Source: Fragum whitleyi
Taxonomy: Eukaryota > Mollusca > Bivalvia > Cardiida > Cardiidae
Reading direction: 5' to 3'
DNA: 64,000 bases
Assembly (NCBI GenBank): GCA_948146395.1
Contig: OX411549.1
Coordinates: 34,742,693 to 34,806,692, forward strand
Positions 31,054 through 43,714 of the stretch are shown here, piece after piece. The notes beneath the pieces were generated by a model. It made no database searches. It saw nothing but the letters and a program-made list of their open reading frames with translations, and was not told where the DNA came from. The translations under genes and the position numbers were made by a program. The number at the start of each line of letters is the position of its first letter. Within the stretch, counting starts at the first letter, position 1.

Positions 31054-31373
31054 CCAGATTTTCATTTTCTTTTAAAATACATTTAATGGTACTTTTCTTT
31101 TTACCATTTTCTATTAATATTCCCAACTTAGAAAATAAATCGAAATATGTCAAGAGTCATGAGTTGCTACGAAACTCCTTTACATTGCTAAAAGGCATTT
31201 TTTGGTCGCCCTCAGTCATTATGTCTATTTGGTCAAGAAGCAAAAGGTCGTTCCGAGTCGCTACTTTCTGATTGGTATTATAGAACCCCTAAAGTGAACA
31301 TCTTTTCCATTTCCATGCAAGAGAATAATCGGTTGGTTCGACGAGAATCTAATGTTTACTTTCGAGTTTAGGT

Positions 31374-31673
31374 ACCGTATTTCTCCTAATAAGCACTCCT
31401 GGAAAATGTACATATTATGGTCAGGGAGCCTTTATTTAGTATATATTTTCTGATTTACAAAATCATTAAAGTTGATGTCTCTTAGGCTTTTACCCTTTAA
31501 TTTTAGGTGAATTTCCTCTAAAAAATCATAAAATTGATTGTTTGGAGGAAATATTTCAAAAGAGGGATAAAGTCCCCAAAGCTTCTTAAATTCAGGCATT
31601 TTAAGTTGATTTCTCAGTAAAAAATGTAGGGGTGCTACTATTAGGTAGGGCGTTTTAATCAGAGGAAATACGG
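31374..31673. mobile_element. U element, short MITE
   Basis: Left end ACCGTATTTCTCCTAATAAG, right end complement CCGTATTTCCTCTGATTAAA. The ~300 bp interior overlaps an open frame (31432-31773, minus) with no recognisable domain. Confidence 0.55.
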
Positions 31674-31941
31674 AAAATACGATTTGAAGTTGAATAATCT
31701 TACAGAATCGGATAATTCTATTTTTGTATGAATATTTTCTTCTATTTCCAAAGCGCATTCCAGTATCCTTCATCGTACTATAAACCGATTAATTGGAAAG
31801 AAATAAAATCCAACAATCATTCAAAACGAGCAACTTGTATTCTAACTTTTTTTCTTTTATGCCTGAACTGCTCTGTTTGATAAATGAATTTGCCACTATT
31901 TTATGACATAATCACTTGTTATGCCAAAAGGGACCGCTTTG

Positions 31942-33101
31942 TTATCCCCCGCCGTTTTCGGCGAGGGGATATAGTAATACCCTCCGTCCGTCATTCCGTC
32001 ATTCCGTCATTCTGTCATTCCGTCATTCCGTCCTTCCGAGGTTCCGTCACTAAACTTGTCCGGAGCATATCTCCTAAAGTATAATAGCTTTCAACTTGAA
32101 ACTTTATGGGTGGATAGATCTCATGAAGGAGAAGTGCAGTGCACAAGAACTACAACTCTTGCTTGCATAATTTTGGAGTTATTGCCCTTTGTTATTTTTA
32201 GTACTTAGATTTTGTTCGGAGCATATCTCCTAAAGTATAATAGCTTTCAACTTGAAACTTCATGGGTGGATAGATCTCATGGAGGAGAAGTGCAGTGCAC
32301 AAGGACTACAACTCTTGCTTGCATAACTTTGGAGTTATTGCCCTTTGTTTTTTTTAATGCTTAGATTTTGTTCGCAGCATATCTCCTAAAGTATAATAGC
32401 TATCAACTTGAAACTTTATGGGTGGATAGATCTCATGGAGGAGAAGTGCAGTGCACAAGAACTACAACTCTTGCTTGTATAATTTTGGAGTTATTGCCCT
32501 TTGTTAATTTTAATACTTCGATTTTGTCCGGAGCATATCTCCTAAAGTATAATAGCTACTAACTTGAAACTTTATGGATGGATAGATCTCATGAAGGAGA
32601 AGTGCAGTGCACAGGAACTACAACTCTTGCTTGCATAACTTTGGAGTTATTGCCCTTTGTTACTTTTGATACTTACAATCATGGAGCAAATCTTCTAAAG
32701 TATAATAGCTATCAACTTGAAACTTTATGGGTGGATAGAACTCACGGAGGAGAAGTTCAATGCATAATAGCTACAACTCTTGCTTGAATAATTTTGGAGT
32801 TATTGCCCTTTGTTACTTTTGATGCTTAGATTTTGTCCGGAGCAAATCTCCTAAAGTATAACAGCTATCAACTTGAAACTTTATGGGTGAATTGAACTCA
32901 CGGAGGAGAAGTTCAATGCATAATAGCTACAACTCTTGCTTGAATAATTTTGGAGTTATTGCCCTTTGTTAATTTTGACACTTTGATTTTGTAGGGGGTT
33001 AATTTCTTAAAGTTCAAAAGAATAATTTATATATTAGGCTTCAGTTTTACTATCAAGCTTTTTCGGCGGGGGATGGCCATGTCCGACATGGCTCTTGTTA
33101 C
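31942..33101 (-). mobile_element. GG-type tandem-core element F
   Basis: In minus orientation it starts AACAAGAGCCATGTCGGACA, a palindromic leader (33078-33101). It contains six units of ~156 bp (CTCCTAAAGTATAATAGC or close variants near 32070, 32227, 32384, 32540, 32691 and 32847), each with AAGTTTCAAGTTGA on that strand. A GGAATGACGGAATGACGGA/GGACGGAGG tract follows (31980-32045), and the end is a CGCCGAAAACGGCG hairpin. The open frames in it are repeat-derived. Confidence 0.82.
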
Positions 33102-34940
33102 AACGTGAAGTCATCGCGACCCGTCCATCAAATATTTCAAGTCATGAACAAAATATTTAGTCTAGCAGTCATCCAGTTATTGCATTTTGGAACAATTTAA
33201 TACTTGTTGTTTTCACCAAGATTCATGCATTCTGATTGGTTGAAATATTGGTTTCATTACTCAATGAGAACAATTTTGATTACGCAGCTTCTTTCTAAGC
33301 TTCCGCGGAAAGTAGTCCAATTAACAACTCATGAATTTTAGGGTGAATATTTACATTTGTGCTTCAAGAAATAAAATTATAAGATATGAAGAGCATTTAT
33401 GATGATTTTATGGAGGTAGCTTCACGCCTCCATGAAATGAACAAATTCTCTCTTCATCTGTTGGAAAAATAAAAATGAATTGATCATTCCAGATTACGAA
33501 ACATTCCAAAAGCGAACTATTTCTACCCTACTAATTACAAGCAATTTCCCACAATATTCTCAACGTTCTTTTGTCTTAAAAAACTGGGATTGTGTGAGAA
33601 TGGGTTAAAGTCATATAAAACTTGCATACAACATTTCAATTCCAGTGATTTGTGGACACGTGCTACCTCATTAGTCTGGTAGAAGAATGAAATGTCCTTC
33701 GTGTCATGTTTTATTATACTAAGTGATAGCAGAGGAATCAAATTAGCTACAGGGAGTAGGCATCTAGTGCAATTGTACTTAATGGTGAATTGAAGATGTG
33801 AATGTTATTAGGGGTAGTTAACGACTTACGTATTTATTTGTTACCCGTCACATGAAAAATGACCCTCTGAGAACTTCGTAGAATGAATGATTGTAAAAAG
33901 AAATTGGAACCAGTACAGGTCAACCGGAAATCGAACTTCAAAAATTCTGTCATAGAAAAGTCGAATGATCATTCTGGATTCTGCCTGCGTTTTGGATGAC
34001 AAAACGGTGCAAACAGTTAGCCAATTTTAAGTTGGCTAACTGTTTGCACCGTTTTGACATACTTGAACGCAGTGCCGGAAATCGGCTTGGTGCGAAAAAA
34101 TTTCGACACTAGCCATCCTACGCAATCTGCGCAGTTTGACTAGGGTCGGCACATAGCGCACTAACCAGATGATCCTTTTTTGCCTGACGGGTCATATTTC
34201 CTTCGAAACGATACGGCAACGAATTCACGATTAACCTATTTCTGTGACATATTTTACATCGAAGTATGTGTTAGCATCGGAAAACATGGGTCTTTGACAA
34301 TTAAGTAACTGCCAATTTGAGAGATAATAAGGGGTGACTAGAACAGAAATGTAATGATTAGAAAATAACCATCACCGTTTAGATCCACTGGATGAAAGTC
34401 TTAAGGCTTTTATCTTTTTTATTCCGGCGCTGGGGTGTATGTACCCGTTAATCTTTAAAAAAAATGTTTCAGAAACTATCGACTGAATTTCATCCAAATT
34501 CCCTATTTTAGTTCTTTTTTTTTTTTTAATCCGATTCTATGAAAAAAAAATATTGATTCGACGATCAACTGACTTTTCCGGGGGAGGCTTATTTAAGTCA
34601 ACGGTGGTATTTCAAAAGATACCCTTATTGAAGCTGGAAATACGGACAAATATGGTGGTTGACGAATATTTGCTTGTATCCGATATTGAATTCATACTAT
34701 TCATATTGTGCTGGTCAGTTTTATCAGGGGTCTCAAGTTGTTTTTCATCTGACCGAAATTATTCAAAAAACGCTGTAAGAGGTATTCTCACAAAAAAAAA
34801 AACAAAAAAAAAAAACAGATTGTAGTAAGAAGGGCTTTTTTAAAATTTTCGCCGTGTGAGACCATTTCAGTCGACTCAAAGGCTAGTCGAAAATATAAAG
34901 TAAACTCAGAGAAGGCAAAGAAAGGATTGAGACCGGACAA
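33102..34940. other. Unassigned AT-rich DNA with one strong hairpin
   Basis: 34000-34056 holds perfect 25 bp inverted arms (CAAAACGGTGCAAACAGTTA... ) around a 7 nt loop. A short hairpin-like GTGCGAAAAAATTTCGACAC follows at 34091. No exon or family repeat is otherwise seen. Confidence 0.45.
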
Positions 34941-34956
34941 ACGGATTCAAGTGAAC

Positions 34957-35110
34957 ATTTTTAACAGTGACGCTTTTACGTTTACCAGTGTTAATACGTG
35001 AGCAAAATCCGTTCAGGTGTTAAAAGTTTTTCTATAAAGTAGTTTCAATTTTGATTCAATTTTCTTTTCTTCAAGACTTGTTTCCGCCAGACAATTGTGC
35101 ATTTTAAAAA
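34957..35110 (+). repeat. Dispersed repeat R, copy 3
   Basis: Aligns with 18396-18560 along its length: TTACGTTTACCAGTGTTAAT, GATTCAATTTTCTTTTCTTC and CCAGACAATTGTGCATTTT correspond to words of copy 1 in the same order. Confidence 0.6.
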
Positions 35111-36084
35111 ACCCGTTATACAAGGATTCTTTACAATTTGAAGATTATTCAAGGAATTCTTTTAAATTCAAAATCAGCTGTCGATCCTATACCATGCGTT
35201 TAAAAATTTCGAGCATGAATGTTTTTAAACGACAAGGCGGTGATTCTTCTTTTGGGGTTTTCCGTGGTGAGGGGACAAAAACTAAGTTGCTGAACTTGTA
35301 GCCGGCTGTCTGAGAGACAACGGGTAGTGAATAAACATTCTTGCAATCTAATTTGATAATGCGAGTTGAGTGAAAATCAGACAGACTATTTGCGTAGGGA
35401 TATACATTCATCTTTCACCGTATATAATATATAAGCAGGGGTGTATTCGCTAGGGAAGATGAAAAATCCCGCTAAATAATTCATTTAACATATTAAAGAA
35501 AGATTTTCGATTTTTTAAATGAAAGATTCGTTTGCTCATTTATTACATTTTTAACAATCTTCATGGAAAATGTAAGAAGAATTAACACAAAAAACAGTGT
35601 CTTGCAATTCAAGTATTATGTAACACGATACATTTAAAAAAAGAATTTGCTGATGCCGCTCAATGAACTAGTTTCTTTTAAACTTAGAGTATTTTAGAAT
35701 ATATATGAAGTCATGTGAAAAAAAGGGTAGGGGCCCTGATTATATATGTGACCTGCCATTCAAAAAGAAAGAAACGATCTTGGAATTGCGAAAAAAGATT
35801 TTTGAAAATGCGACCTCTGATTGGCCGGTCCAGGAACCTATCTATTTTTAAAATTCTTTTTTTCGGTTGTTCACCTTTGCTTGACGGATCCACATATTTC
35901 TTGAAATAAAATCTGGTGTAAATGCCTTTTTAATCGTCTTTTGAACCGTAAACATAACAAGAAAAAGGCCTAACAAGAAAGAGTGTAATTCATTGAAAGC
36001 TTACATTAATATTGAAACTTGTCGAATAGTTTACTTTTATCGTATATCAACATGGATCTTTTCCTTTTTCTTCTCGTTATTTTT

Positions 36085-36145
36085 ACCACAATGCAACCGG
36101 AACGTCAACCTTTAGTGATTTCAGTGCTTTGATTTCTAGTGGAGA
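36085..36145 (-). repeat. Dispersed repeat Q, copy 4
   Basis: Reverse strand ATCAAAGCACTGAAATCACT then AAAGGTTGACGTTCCGGTT. Confidence 0.45.
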
Positions 36146-36528
36146 TAGAAAACAACGGTTCTGACGAAAATGTCGACAAAATTTTAATCTTTCTAATATC
36201 AATATTGAAGAACAAAGAACCTCGTGAAATAGAGTATAACCCTTGAAAACATGCACTGTGCTTCCAGACAGCAAACTTGATTAAGTTCAAGATGTTAGAA
36301 TGGGAAAAAATGATCAAATTTGAAGGACTATAGACCGTCTTGTTGATCGATGGCTATCTGACATCATTCTGAAAAGGTTAAATCTTACCTTGACCTCTGA
36401 CCTACTTTCTAAATTTTGAATCACGATGTGCAGGACTTTAAAAAGTAAATGTTTGTCGATGATTTCATTTGTCTAATGTTATCTTGTTAAAACCTGTCTT
36501 TGTCCCTGTCATTTCTGCGTAAGTGGCT

Positions 36529-36598
36529 TAGTGGTGTAGGCGCTCAGCTCGAGAAAAAGTAATCCATGTTTCGAGCCCCAGCGTCGCCGAGGTGTGAT
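36529..36598 (+). pseudogene. tRNA-like relic
   Basis: GTGGCTTAGTGGTGTAGGCG is a good A box/D arm, and TTTCGAGCCCC a B-box-like string. The spacing fits, but the stems are incomplete. Confidence 0.45.
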
Positions 36599-37256
36599 GA
36601 AATGTAAATTATCATATTCCTGACAGCGAAATCTAAGAATTTCCCAGTGTAATAAATTTTGATATCGTTAATTTGTAAACCAACATGAACTACGGAAACA
36701 GAAACTAAATGTAACAATTATAAACAGTAATATGAACGAAGAAACATCCTGAAATGGTACTAAAAACAATGACTATCCTTATCCATCCTATTCCAACTGT
36801 TTCTGTTCTCTGTGACCTTTAGGCGTTTTCCGAAGGGTCGAAATCCGATGACATAGCAGTTATAGCGATAACCACACAATACAGCCCGGGTGTAAGCTGA
36901 TTTTAAATGCTCATCTCAGGGGATTGGGCTATCACAGACTGCACAATTCTTCTAGTTTGTCCATCTCGGTACCCTGTCGATTTTCAAAAATCCCGGTGTT
37001 TCAAGTTTTACATCGTTGACAAAGTTGTCATTCTTGTATATTTAGAATTCAAACCTTCACCCAAATTATTTTCGTTCCTCGTCTTAAAATTGTGCAACGT
37101 CGAGGGAAGTTTTTGCTTCAAAGTATCTTTATATTTCCTCGATTTTTAAGCCCAATCCAAGATGGCGATAACAATTTGTTAAAAAGACAATTTTATTGGT
37201 ATCAATACGCGAAATTCGAAAGGGTCAACGATAGAAAATGACAAAAACATTATTTC

Positions 37257-37453
37257 AGGAATAAAAATATAGTTGTATGGAATATAATAAACAGAATTAT
37301 CAACTGTTTATGTCTGATATGAAAAATATTTCACTCGAATACGTTTTAGGCTGTTTAAAAAATCGTCCTACGGACTCGTTTTTTAAACGCCTAATAACGC
37401 ATTCTCGTGAAATACGTTTTATATCAGACATAACCAGTTGATTATTCCATATT
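37257..37453. repeat. Giant hairpin P5
   Basis: About 90 bp imperfect arms; outer words ATAGTTGTATGGAATA and complement, inner GTTTAAAAAATCGTCCTACG and ACTCGTTTTTTAAAC. Similar in design to P1, P2 and N but not in sequence. Confidence 0.65.
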
Positions 37454-40400
37454 TACTTAATATATGTACTCAGTCCCAGTTAATCCAGCGGAAGAGAAGC
37501 TGTTGGTTTAAAATAAAACCCTGCCTCTGTCTCAAGTACTTGAAAACATCAGAATTGAGCAATCGAGAGCGCTTCTGTAAGCTTAAGCTTTTGTCCCAAT
37601 AGAACTGAAATAAATTACTATAAACAAAACTAATTGAACTTTGATCTATCCTTAATTCGATTTATCAGGTAATGACTGCACTAGACAAGAAGCTTGGTAG
37701 ATGTTTGCCTTAATTATCTTTTGCATAAATGCGATATTTGTCCTACTTTCTAAAAAAAAAACACTGTTTCATTTTCACTTATAGCAGTTGAGTTATTTTG
37801 CTGGTTCCCCGGTGGAATTTCTTATACGTCAATATTTGAAGGGTCCATCAATATAGAGAGGAATTGTAATCTTAATTTTATATGCAGTGAATCAACCAAA
37901 TCAAAGAGTGTTTAGGATTTTGCCATCAAAATCGGTGATAAAGGGTGGGGGGTTTTTGGAAGGCAAAATTAGTTCCATTTATCATTAATTCGAACAGTGT
38001 AACTACCATCTTGTCGAGCTAAGGGTTACGAACGTTTTACTTATCTTAAAGAGAATAAGCTATCGATTCGATACCCCTTGACTCGAGAAGATGTATAACT
38101 ACATGTAACATTGCTTCTTGAACGAAAAGACGAAGTCGGTAATAATTAAGAAAAATGTATTGTTTTCGCATTTCTTCTCTGAATTGAGACGTATTAGCAT
38201 TTTTCATAATTTTAATGAAGAATATAGTGTCTGTTTTATGAATTAAATAGTGAATACTAAAGCCTTCACTAACTCCTTATGTGCTTGTTTCGAACTTTCA
38301 AATTGAAAATTTCTAGATGAAAGAATCTCAGAATAAAGAACAAAATGTCAAGGATCTTCTGGGTGACGACGTAAATAAATTCCGCGAGGATGGAACTTAT
38401 CCACCTTTGCTATTTCCTTTTGTCCTCTTTGGTAAAAATGCTATCTCGGTCTAACATTCAAACTCGGTGTCACAGAAAGTTAAGTTTAATTGGTCCAAGG
38501 CCCCTATATATACATGTATATTTAGAGTCCCTTGTTGGTCACATGACACAATAAATGGACTAATCAATTACCCTCCAGTGAAATAATGGAATTTGTAGTT
38601 TCTGATACATGTATTTTGTCAGTCTTGAAAATTATTTAAGTCAATGCTTGGAATGACATAAGGTTTCGAGTGGGATGGACGACATTATAAAGAGAAATGC
38701 AAGCTGAATTCATTGCACTTTATTTGGTCCCTATCATTTAGATGCAAAACGATCTGATAGTGCTTACTTGGCTTGAAATGTGCTTTAACAAGGAATAAAT
38801 TACGAACGGTATTCTAAAAATTTAAAAAAATATATATATTGATGAAAATGTCAGTTCTTTATAATTAGTAATTTTTCACAGAGATCAAGTTCGGGCCAAA
38901 TAAGCCAAGCTTTAAATTTTCCCTGCTTGAATACGAGCGTAATAAAATAATTAAGACAGAGTGTTATTTAAAATCGGTGCAAGAAGTCGTTTTATGGAAA
39001 GAAAGAGAGAAACAAGGTTGTCGGTCTATTGGAGATCAGCTGAGCCTTGAACTGACTGACGATAAAAAAAACGTATTTCTACTATAGAAAAAGAAGTGAA
39101 GGACTTGCATTGTATTTTCTATATTTGATTTAAAATTTTTATTTCGATTTGAAAGAGTTAGAGTAAAAAAGTCAAGTCTTAGAAGTTATTTGAGGTATCA
39201 CTTTTCTTGAAAAGCTTTTGAAAGGGTACAATGAAACATAATCGAAAAAAACGAAATTTGAGTTTTAAGAACAGCATGCTATTTTGTCATTTTCTCAAAC
39301 CCCATTGAAAAATCGGCTATTCAAAACTTATTTTTTTTTATCTTTTATTGCTTAGAATGCTACCCACGTTTTTTTCTATATTTGAAAAAAAAATGCTAAA
39401 GGATTGCATTATAGAAACACATTTCCTGCTTTAACTGTTGAATATGACTTGTTTATTCGTTGATTAAATACTAGATCTACGTTTTGGTTATGATGATCAG
39501 CAAATATCATATCCGTCTAGATTTTGTGCATTTCCCAATGCTCTGCATTGTTGTGTATAGTTTTGCTTTGTGAATTAAATGCTCTACCGAACTTCCATAT
39601 ATACTCCAAGTCCGTATTTTCGCGGCAATTGATTTTTAGCTTAACGCTTGCTCTGGTGGCTGAGAATTGATGCACATTTTGTGAACAAGCCCTATACATA
39701 TTAACCAATATCATCAATGTCTTTAATTATAAATATGAAATTAATAAAAATATCAATGCATTCAAAATCGGCATCATGTTTCATCATTCAGCCACTCCAA
39801 GTAACTAAATTTTCGTGTTTCAAAATTGTAAACACAATGCAAATTTGACCAATACATGGTGTATAGACACCAAAGAATGTAAAAGAATACAAAAATAAAA
39901 TCTTTGGACCTTAATAAATACTTTCAAGATAGATTTTTTAAACTACCGTGGAAATATGACGTCCTGACTCAATATCGCGCTCATGACGGTGGTCAACATA
40001 AAGAAGCATTTTCAGCTAAAATGTTTTTGCGTGACCCCTATAATCTTGCTGATGGACAGATTAAGGAACAGGCTTGCAATGCATAGTTTTTTCGTTCTTG
40101 ATTTGTTTTGTTATTTGAAGCCCATTCATAATTGACTAGTTTGTACCATGAAAATACGAAGAGTCATGGTATCATTTCGATTTTTTGAATGAATTTTGAT
40201 CCAAGAACCTAATTCCCCGGCGTCGGCACGTATCCTTTCCTACCTACATTTGTCTCCCACTAAGTGTGTTGAATTACCTAGAGTTGAAGGTAAAACATAC
40301 TGAGGTCGAGCTTCAACTCCAGATAAATGAAGACACGATTGATGAAGGAAAATCAATCCAGTACTGTTGTTACAGGCCGTAAGCGGGCATCAAAAGAAGT

Positions 40401-40466
40401 GACAACAAAGGAATGGAACACAGAGGCTCAAGCCTAGTAATGGTTTCTACAGGCAAGTAATAAATA

Positions 40467-40907
40467 CAGTTAACACCATCGTGAAATTGACAAGGTGAAT
40501 GATTTTGGAATGATTTGGGAATGAAATTGAATGAGTTTGTGGGGTGAACTTTGTGTGAATTTAATGGGAGGTAATCCAATACCGCAAATTTTGTTCAGGA
40601 TGAACAAAATTAGCGATAATGATTACCTCCCTTTAATAAAATAGTCTTATTTTTCTGATTGTGTGTCTTCATGGACCAATCAGTCACATCAAAACTAACA
40701 CCAGCCAATAAAATTGTAGAATTAGTTGATAAATTTGAATTAAATACTGATCGTCTTGAACTAACTATTTCGAAATGTTTTCTAATGATTTTGGAGCGTT
40801 TTGGATCGATTGGAGTGGGTGTTAGGAATGAATGAATGGAGCGCTGAGTGAGCGATTTAGAATGGTTTTGATCGGCATGAGTGTAAATTTCACGATGTTT
40901 TTGACTG
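40467..40907 (+). mobile_element. M element copy 9, complete (441 bp)
   Basis: Flanked by TA (40465-40466, 40908-40909). Ends CAGTTAACACCATCGTG and TTTCACGATGTTTTTGACTG; central palindrome at ~40565-40632. The minus-strand open frame 40610-41053 overlaps it and is not a gene. Confidence 0.85.
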
Positions 40908-40909
40908 TA

Positions 40910-42938
40910 AGAGATAGATGTATTACAAACTTTATGGAAGATATGAAAACGTTTATTGGAGAATGTTGATCCGACTTTCATAAGATTGGGCAATTCACAC
41001 GCGTTAGTGACTAAACGAAACTCTGCTTTCTGTAAATTCGGTAAAGGACTCACTCATGACGTTTTGCATTTCAAATGAATGATATCGTCTAAAACAGACT
41101 GAATGTCTGCCCTTTATTCACAGTAAATCCATCAATGTTTCTCAATCTAAAAGCCTTGGGCGTCTCAATTATAGAAATGCAAGAATTCTAAACGCAGGGT
41201 GCATTACATTATGTTTTACAAGAATCTAGTCTTTTAAAAACGGTGAAATAATTTGTACATATAGTGTTTGGATAATTCTTTACTAAAATTCCTTTTAATT
41301 CCCTTTATTTGACAGCAGCAAATATCTTAAAAATGTTTTGATTAGAATATCTATATTTGGTTTCAAATTACAATTTTTTACCAGATTTTTTTTTACATTT
41401 TTGTACATCATTTATGAGTCGTTCACGCGCATTACGAAAAAAAAACCTTAAAAACATCAGACTACAGGATGAATCGCACAGTCTTTCAAAGAAACTTTTC
41501 AACCTCGTTTGAGGTCATAAGATACTACATGTATTTAAGGTTTATGTATAGTGTATTTTACCCATTTCTAAGGGCATTTCATTTGCCAACAGAAATCAGC
41601 ATGTCCAACTTTATTCTATATAAAGATGGTGCCCTAGATGAGTACAAGCAGTAGGACAACATAAGGTAACCCTAGCTCTACATGTAAACCAAAACATTTG
41701 AGCCTGTGCGTGACAATTCCAAAAATTTGACATGTGCATGAAGGGCCAACATCAATAGACCTAGACTGCCATGTAGTATAATTAGAATTTTGCCTGAATT
41801 TCTAAAGACCTTATCTTTCTACTAAGTGCAAAGTGAAGACCCTGGTCAGACTGTGCAAACGCACAGGCTGGCCAGAGTTTTTGCTTGACACACAGTTGAA
41901 ATGATGGAAATATCATGACTTTGTTCAAATCCAGCAAATGCGAGACTAAAGGTTTTATAAAATTGGGCCACGTCTTATAAAATACTGTCTAAAGTGCTAA
42001 CCAGGTACTACTACTAACGTATAAAGCTTGGATCCCAATCGGAGATACTGTTTGATTGTTTGGCACCATATCTTATATTATTTCTAGAAATGTTCAATAT
42101 ATAAATAATTATTTTATATCATAAACTCAAAATATGATTTAAAAATAGCACAGGTAAATGTGTTTGAATAATGTTGTGATATCGAACATGCAATACATCT
42201 ATCTTAAAAAATGGACCAAACCAGTTTGACATGTATGTTAAAAGAATAAATGGAAACTGATTGTTTGCAACAGGGTATATTGAGTCAGAGTTTTATAACT
42301 ACGGTTGTAGTAGTACCTAGTAAGTACTTTTGTCTCTATTCTGTTTTAATTCAGGCAAACTTTATCCAGTGCTAATGAAGATGTTGGTTTTGAGCAAAAT
42401 GTCCCTTTCCATAATGGTTTGGTTATACTGGTATGAGATGGGGCTTTTAATTTCGTGTGTCTGATCATGCTAATCTTAACTGTCTTTTTTTTGTTTTAAA
42501 AATAATACAATATGATACATTTTACTGCATTAAACATTTACATGTTTACAGCGAATAAACAAATAGTAATAGAAAGAGGAGAAACACGTTCACAGTGTAT
42601 AACAAAAACATATGCAAGGGTATAATGTCATCATGGATTTACAGAAGAACACAAATCATGTGAACAACTAAACTTATTTCTGCCCGAAAAGGCATAATAT
42701 AAGAATTTTGATAAATTGATTGTGGTATATTTGATTGATTGGTAGATAATTGATATATCTTTTATTTTTCGCTCATGTGTAGTAATATCTTTAAATGTAT
42801 TCTTTTCTTAAATCGGAAAATTTCGACAAACAAGTATAAGGAAATATTCGGTTTCCACCAAATTGTAGTTACAAAGTTGACATGAATTTTCGTTTCTATG
42901 AATATTTGCAGTATTCCTCGTTCAATTTCAAAACATTT
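40910..42938. other. Intergenic AT-rich DNA
   Basis: No gene or repeat family supported. A short imperfect hairpin CAGACTGTGCAAACGCACAG lies near 41847. The open frame 41469-41654 has no supporting signals. Confidence 0.4.
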
Positions 42939-42962
42939 ATAATAATAATAATAATAATAATG

Positions 42963-43022
<60 letters not shown>
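42939..43022. repeat. (TAA)n microsatellite tail of the LINE
   Basis: About 27 trinucleotide units with one ATG interruption near 42960. Its position directly after the LINE 3' end suggests it is the element's own tail. Confidence 0.9.
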
Positions 43023-43275
43023 TCTTTATTTCATGAAGGTAGAACATGAAGCATTTTTCAAATGGAAATAACATGAAAATAGTTTTTTACAAAGTTGCCT
43101 TCGTTAATAATGAAAAAAATTATTAATGAAAGGATTAAAAATGGTAATGGTGAAAAAAACAAATGCTTCTATAGTATATGAATATTAAATCAAAATATGA
43201 TAACAATACGATGAATCACAGGAAATTGATAAGGGAATAGGAAATCCTCGGACAGAAACAGCTCTTTTTTGCTTA

Positions 43276-43712
43276 CAGTTAATAACATCGTGAAATTGAC
43301 ATTCACCTCAATCTAAACCATTCTAAATCGATCACTCAGCGCCCCAATAATTCATTCCAAACACTCACTCAAACCATTCAAAAACGATCAAACCCATTGA
43401 AAAATATAGAATCAACAACATCATTCAAAATAAATTTTAAAAGAGCAATATCGCGATTTCACTGACATAATTCAAAAAGTTAGCGCCTCACAGGTTCTTG
43501 AAGAAATTTTGGGCTGTGCACAGAACTTGTATACACTTTTTTTAGTAAAGGGATGTAATCAATTTCGCAAATTTTGTTCATCCGAACAAAATTTGCGATA
43601 AAGATTATCTCCCCTTAAATTCACTCAAAACTCGCTCCTCACACTCATTCAATTTCATTCCTAAATCATTCCAAAATCATTCACCATGTCAATTTCACGA
43701 TGTTATTAACTG
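43276..43712 (-). mobile_element. M element copy 10, complete (437 bp), nested in LINE
   Basis: TA on both sides (43274-43275, 43713-43714), ends CAGTTAATAACATCGTG and complement. It interrupts the LINE just where the reverse-transcriptase frame ends, so the present final stop codon (TAA in AGTTAATAAC) lies in the inserted terminus. Confidence 0.88.
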
Positions 43713-43714
43713 TA

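Larger units (their letters stand above)
35300..40460. other. Intergenic DNA, mostly unassigned
   Basis: Apart from repeat Q (36085), a tRNA-like relic (36529) and hairpin P5 (37257), I see no supported feature. A plus-strand open stretch near 39904-40086 (RDPYNLADGQIKEQ) has gene-like composition but no clear splice pair, so I do not call it. Confidence 0.35.

Noticed and set aside
31432..31773. 113-residue minus-strand open frame
   Set aside because: It spans the U MITE and shows no conserved motif.
36907..37149. 80-residue plus-strand frame in a less AT-rich patch
   Set aside because: No convincing acceptor/donor pair or known domain; left as unassigned.
40610..41053. 147-residue minus-strand open frame
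   Set aside because: The first half is complementary to M copy 9, and similar frames arise in other M copies.
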